A DNA stretch of 64,000 bases from Bolinopsis microptera (taxonomy: Eukaryota > Ctenophora > Tentaculata > Lobata > Bolinopsidae). The notes under the pieces are model-generated. The model did not search any database. It saw only the letters and a list, made by a program, of their open reading frames with translations, and had not been told where the DNA came from. Made by a program: the position numbers and the translations under genes. Of the stretch, positions 60,157 to 64,000 are shown in pieces. The DNA is taken from positions 17,884,837 to 17,948,836 of the forward strand of contig NC_087073.1 in assembly GCF_026151205.1 (NCBI RefSeq). The letters run 5' to 3'. Position 1 is the first letter of the stretch. Every line of letters starts with the position of its first letter.

Positions 60157-61198
60157 ATGGGTCTAATAGACAGAGCAAACGACTTGCTTGCTCGGTGGGA
60201 GAAAGAAAACAGAACGCTTCCTCTGCCTGATGATTATCCTAACAATGTACTCATGTGCATTGCAGGTACATAACACTAAAAATTGCACTCATTATTGTAG
60301 TTGCAAGACAGATTAATTACTCTGCAAGCAAGATCGATGGAGCCCAACCATCACCATTAGTCCCAATGTGGTGCTAGCTTATCATTTATTGTAGGTGTAT
60401 TCATTCAAGGTTTCTGCCTATATTATTGAATGTTGCACTATCTGTAATACCTTTTATTGCAGATGTTATAGATGAAGCAAAGGATGAAGTTCAGAAGCTA
60501 GGATTGGACCCTTATGACGACTTCAAAGATATCACTGAAAATGTTGAAAGTGATCTTATAAAATGCATCCTAGATAATGAAGAATTTCTTGAAACAGTAA
60601 GATTTTGTTCATACATTTTCATCATATTCTACGGCTATGTGCTGACGTTTTTAATAGCAGATTATAGGATAAATGAAAAAACTTGGGCAGCAATCGGGAA
60701 ATGTGCTATCAAATCTATTTTGAAAAACCGACCAGATTTCAAGCTAGTCAAATTGATAACTTTAGGACACATTGACTAGTAGAGACTAGACAGTAGTCAA
60801 TGTGTCCTAAAGTTATCAATTTTGTTATGGTCAGAAATTATTATATGTAAGTTTCCTTCCGAAAATTACACTGTCTGAGTTGAGCATCTTTTAAAATTAT
60901 TTACTATTTACATGTTTTCTAACATTTTCCTCTACAGTTGACTTCCACCTATCTAACTGGATCTCGCTATGCTAATGACGAGAAAGTGAAGATCTTGGCC
61001 GCTAGGATCATGTCCTCTGCTATGAACGGGATTAATGCTAATGCTTACTTCAAAGAAGTTGTAAGTTACAAATTATAAGCACACAGCATAGTTAGTATTA
61101 TTTTATGTAATGTATTTAATTTCATCACATAATTTTGTAAATAGGTTGTTCTGCCAAAGTTTGAGTCTTTGGCAACTACTTCCAATCAATTTGATTAA
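60157..61198 (+). CDS. Unrecognised 139-residue protein, four exons
   Basis: Exons 60157-60265, 60463-60596, 60938-61060 and 61145-61198 join in frame (420 nt). The borders are GCAG|gtacat/attgcag, AACA|gtaaga/ctacag and AGTT|gtaagt/aatag. An in-frame TGA directly precedes the ATG, supporting this start. The protein begins MGLIDRANDLLARWEKEN, continues LPLPDDYPNNVLMCIAD, EAKDEVQKLGLDPYDDF, DNEEFLETLTSTYLTGSR, KVKILAARIMSSAMNG and ends LATTSNQFD. It is acidic and helix-rich, has no signal peptide or membrane helix, and is probably soluble and intracellular. I do not recognise the family. Intron 2 contains a 33-bp-arm hairpin at 60746-60828. Confidence 0.65.
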
Positions 61199-61508
61199 TT
61201 CAGGTAGGTAGGAAAATCATAGACGACTTTGCTCCCAAGAATTGATTTTGTTTTTTTAGTTAAACCAGTGGTATAGGTACCCACCGGTTTGAGGTTTTGG
61301 CAGGCAGACCGGAAACGGCCGGATCTTAATCTTTCTTCTGGTTTTGCCGGATTTTGCCTGGACCAAAACCGGGTGTTACAGGAAGATTAGATGAAATTTA
61401 AGGCTGCCGGAAAATATAAATTATGAATCCTTATTTTTGGGCTTTAATCAACCATAATTTACTTAAAAGGGGTCAATCAAAAAACAGTGCAGGTAATCCG
61501 TGAATCTG
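61199..61508. other. Gap between the small gene and the hAT derivative
   Basis: Unassigned, with a G/C-rich palindromic patch near 61285-61385 (repeated CCGG, CCGGTTT, AAACCGG). No gene. Confidence 0.4.
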
Positions 61509-61516
61509 AGCCAGCT

Positions 61517-62803
61517 TAGGGTTTGCAATCGATAATATCGGCGATAAAATTATAGGCGATAATTCGTAGTAAAATCGTTATCGGTTATCGGCGATAATTT
61601 CTGACCGATAAACCGATAATTTCAGAAATTTCTTTTCAAAAATAATTTCGGAATTTTCGAGACTTTACAGCTAACTCGCAGATTCTTACCTCTCATTTTC
61701 ACTAGATTGATCATAAGATATGTGTGAAACTGATCAAAACATCTGAATTTGCTACTTAAGTACTTAAATCAGCAAGATTTGCAATGTTATCTTATCACTG
61801 TTGATTGGTGAAACAAGGTATGTACTATGTAAAAGTATTCATATTTCATGGGATAGTTGCATATTTGAATTCAACGGAATTAAAGTTTAAACGGTAAATC
61901 TGTAATAAGTATCCCGTAGTTTCGCCCCACCCTATTACAGATAAGCTGTTCACTTCAAACTATCAATTCAGTTACAACCGTATAAGGTAATAATTTGAAC
62001 CCGACACAGTACACAGTACACACCATAACAACACAATACACTCCTGCACAGTCCACACTCCACGCCCCTCCCCTGAGAAATGCCGATGATTAACTTGCCG
62101 ATGATTAACTTGCCTGGGTCGCTCATTTGCTTAAATCGCTGATTGATTACGTTACACGTATCAGTTGTTATCTGTTTTCTGTTGTGTCTCGGAAAACTAG
62201 TTAATCTTGATATGTCAACCAACGAGATCTGGAAACATTTCACAAAAGAGGGGGACAACGTGGCCTGCATGCAATGTGACAAGTCTTTTCTCAGCACAAC
62301 AGCCAAAAGGTCTTACACTAATCTTTGGTACCACTTGAGAGTTAAACACGGTATAGAAAATGCAGCTGCTAATAATGATAAATCTTCGGCATCCCCCAAA
62401 GTCAAGCGACCAAAAAATCAGTCCCCAATAGTATCTTACATCGAAAAGAAAACTCAAGCCGAAATGTATAGCCGTTTAGCGGCTGTGGAGTTCCACTTTG
62501 TGTAAGATTGTTATTGTCACTGACTGTTCACTGTAAAGTATATCGGATCTTCACTTTCAATTAATTGACTATTTTGAAATTACGCGTTTACAATTTGTGT
62601 ACGATATCTCGGGAATTCATGACCCTCAATCACGGAAGTTATAAATCATGAACGTATGATTAGTTAAGCCACTGAATCGATGGAAAATAAGCTAATTGTT
62701 CTGACCAAATTTTATCGCCGATAATTATCGTTATCGCCGATAATTGAAAAATTATTATCGGTTATCGGCGATAAAAAATTGTGGACCGATAATGCAAACC
62801 CTA
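61517..62803. mobile_element. hAT-type element retaining only a BED zinc-finger ORF, 8-bp target duplication
   Basis: Ends TAGGGTTTGCA and TGCAAACCCTA lie between perfect 8-bp duplications AGCCAGCT (61509-61516, 62804-62811). Subterminal arms hold many TTATCGGCGATAA-like repeats in both directions (61540-61630, 62712-62790). The only ORF is at 62212-62505. The catalytic RNase H-like domain and the dimerisation domain of hAT transposases are missing, so this is an internally deleted derivative. Confidence 0.9.
62212..62505 (+). CDS. BED-type zinc-finger protein, truncated hAT transposase N terminus
   Basis: 97 residues. EIWKHFTKEGDNVACMQC gives the aromatic and CxxC part, and NLWYHLRVKHG gives the Hx4H part of a BED finger (C18, C21, H42, H47 approximately). 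A basic linker (KVKRPKNQ) and SYIEKKTQAEMYSRLAAV follow, a stretch typical of hAT transposases just after the BED domain; then the frame ends EFHFV. In full-length relatives the protein continues for several hundred residues. The BED finger is the DNA-binding part that recognises element ends. If expressed, this product could bind the element's own repeats; that is inference. Upstream in-frame sequence from 62143 could extend the N terminus. Confidence 0.8.
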   Translation: MSTNEIWKHFTKEGDNVACMQCDKSFLSTTAKRSYTNLWYHLRVKHGIENAAANNDKSSASPKVKRPKNQSPIVSYIEKKTQAEMYSRLAAVEFHFV

Positions 62804-62811
62804 AGCCAGCT

Positions 62812-64000
62812 GTGAGTAATGAGTATTGACTTGATTCATAATTTTGGATCAATAATTCTTCGAAATATTGGCTAACGTAGATGACTTCGAAACTGATTGT
62901 TTTGCTGATGTTTCTTCTTCGAAACTCTGCTATCAGACTCACCTAAATGTCATTGTGAATAATTATTGACCTTTTTTATACTAATTCCACCGTTCCTTGC
63001 TTACCTTTCATCGTATCATTCTCCAAGTACATATCTTTCAGCCTTCTGGGTCGCTTCTAGGGATACATATTACATGACAGATAGACATGTTTACATCCAG
63101 CAGCTCATTATCACCTTATGACCTTAACCCTTCACAGCTTTGAGTCTAATAATGAGTTAATTGCCAACTAACTTAGTAGCTAGTTCCTGTGATGCCATAC
63201 ACATTGATAAGCTATGTAGTATGTACGTATGCAACCCACACGAAACTTTTGGCTACCACCTTAATCACATAATCCTTCATTTATAAACAACGGGTCCAAC
63301 ATTATTATATCAGAAGTGATAATATGTGTAGTGAGCAAAACATGTTAGAGGGTGATACATAAGTTTTTACCGTGTGTGATACATTTAAAAAAGTCAAATA
63401 AAGTACTTTGGTTCTTAAATTTGTTACTAGTATATTCATAAGATATTGAGTATCTAGTTTTTGAGTACATTGCAAGGCCAGCTTCTTTGACATCGGCAAT
63501 CTTTATTCTAATTTTGATTATTGATATAAGCGGGATAAAAATACTGTATTTCAATTTCAACAATACTGCGCTGCAAGGAAACAGTATAAAAATAGCACAA
63601 CAATTAGAAAAATCTCGTGAGCGTGGCTTTCCCGTTCATACACCTACTCTCCTCACTGCCTTCCTAGGCCCCCGTTTTCTTGTTTGCTTTTTAGTTCAAT
63701 AGAGAAGAGAAATCCAGAATTGTTTTACGATTACCACTCTTAGGTCAAAATTGTTTTTAGCACCCATTTAGCTTAAGTTTAAAATTACCTTTTGTCTACT
63801 TCTGGAGGAGAAGTAGGTCTCTAGCATTCCTCTGGAAGTACTCATGGCACTCCGAGTGATGGCCGCTAGCCATAACCCTACGATTATTACAGAAGTGCCA
63901 ACTGTTCTGGAGAATTCTAGATTTCCTCCCTCAGGCACCTGAATAGACCCTCAACAAGTGACAAGTGTGTTAGACATGGTCATTAACTTTTCGACACTCG
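62812..64000. other. Stretch with no recognisable gene
   Basis: AT-rich sequence with short incoherent frames. No splice-supported exon, element ends or RNA gene could be identified, although an exon of a gene outside the window cannot be excluded near 63,880-63,945. Confidence 0.4.

Noticed and set aside
63487-63702. 71-codon plus-strand frame near the right edge
   Set aside because: A hydrophobic start followed by random-looking sequence, with no splice or domain support.

Overview
The window is nuclear DNA from an animal, most likely a non-bilaterian or other invertebrate; a cnidarian is my best guess, but no marker settles it. The reasons are AT-rich sequence, GT-AG introns at conserved positions in a complete PRPF8 gene, interstitial TTAGGG-type telomere repeats, an immunoglobulin-domain membrane protein, Penelope-like retroelement remnants, and dense non-autonomous DNA transposons. 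It is neither bacterial nor viral.

The core is PRPF8, the central U5 snRNP splicing factor, at 29175-56224 on the plus strand. I could join 28 coding exons in one frame (6990 nt, 2329 residues plus stop, against about 2335 in human). Three other genes lie inside its introns, all on the opposite strand: a small secreted or peptide-precursor-like ORF in intron 6, an SV2/SVOP-like 12-helix transporter in the 11.3 kb intron 16, and an Ig-domain type I membrane protein in intron 26. Two more small spliced genes lie outside: a putative 133-residue single-pass membrane protein on the minus strand at 2851-3538, and an unrecognised 139-residue protein at 60157-61198.

The left 28 kb and the right 8 kb are mostly transposon-derived. 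The largest item is a 4.1 kb foldback element (7401-11486): about 580-bp near-identical inverted arms, a 9-bp target duplication, and a core of about 86 copies of a 32-bp repeat. Two smaller inverted-repeat elements (11882-12168 and 21129-21320) have cores of telomere-type repeats and 8- to 10-bp target duplications. At least two families of short elements also make 9-bp duplications, and several are nested in one another (three deep at about 57.9-58.2 kb). Other insertions include a hAT-type element with an 8-bp duplication that keeps only a BED zinc finger, TA-duplicating elements (one splitting a tRNA-like sequence and carrying an exon-like ORF), a Harbinger-like element, a LINE remnant and several Penelope-like fragments.

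Layout: 1-2850 no gene seen; 2851-3538 small membrane-protein gene; 3830-4272 LINE remnant; 5.7-7.4 kb GC-rich short elements; 7.4-11.5 kb foldback element; 11.9-12.2 kb telomere-core element; 12.4-13.9 kb Penelope remnant; 15.1-17.2 kb possible exons, Harbinger-like element and a duplicated segment; 19.7-22.1 kb AT-rich and 520-bp tandem repeats; 22.1-28.7 kb inverted-repeat elements; 29.2-56.2 kb PRPF8 with nested genes; 57.2-59 kb nested short elements; 60.2-61.2 kb small gene; 61.5-62.8 kb BED-carrying hAT derivative; 62.8-64 kb nothing recognised.
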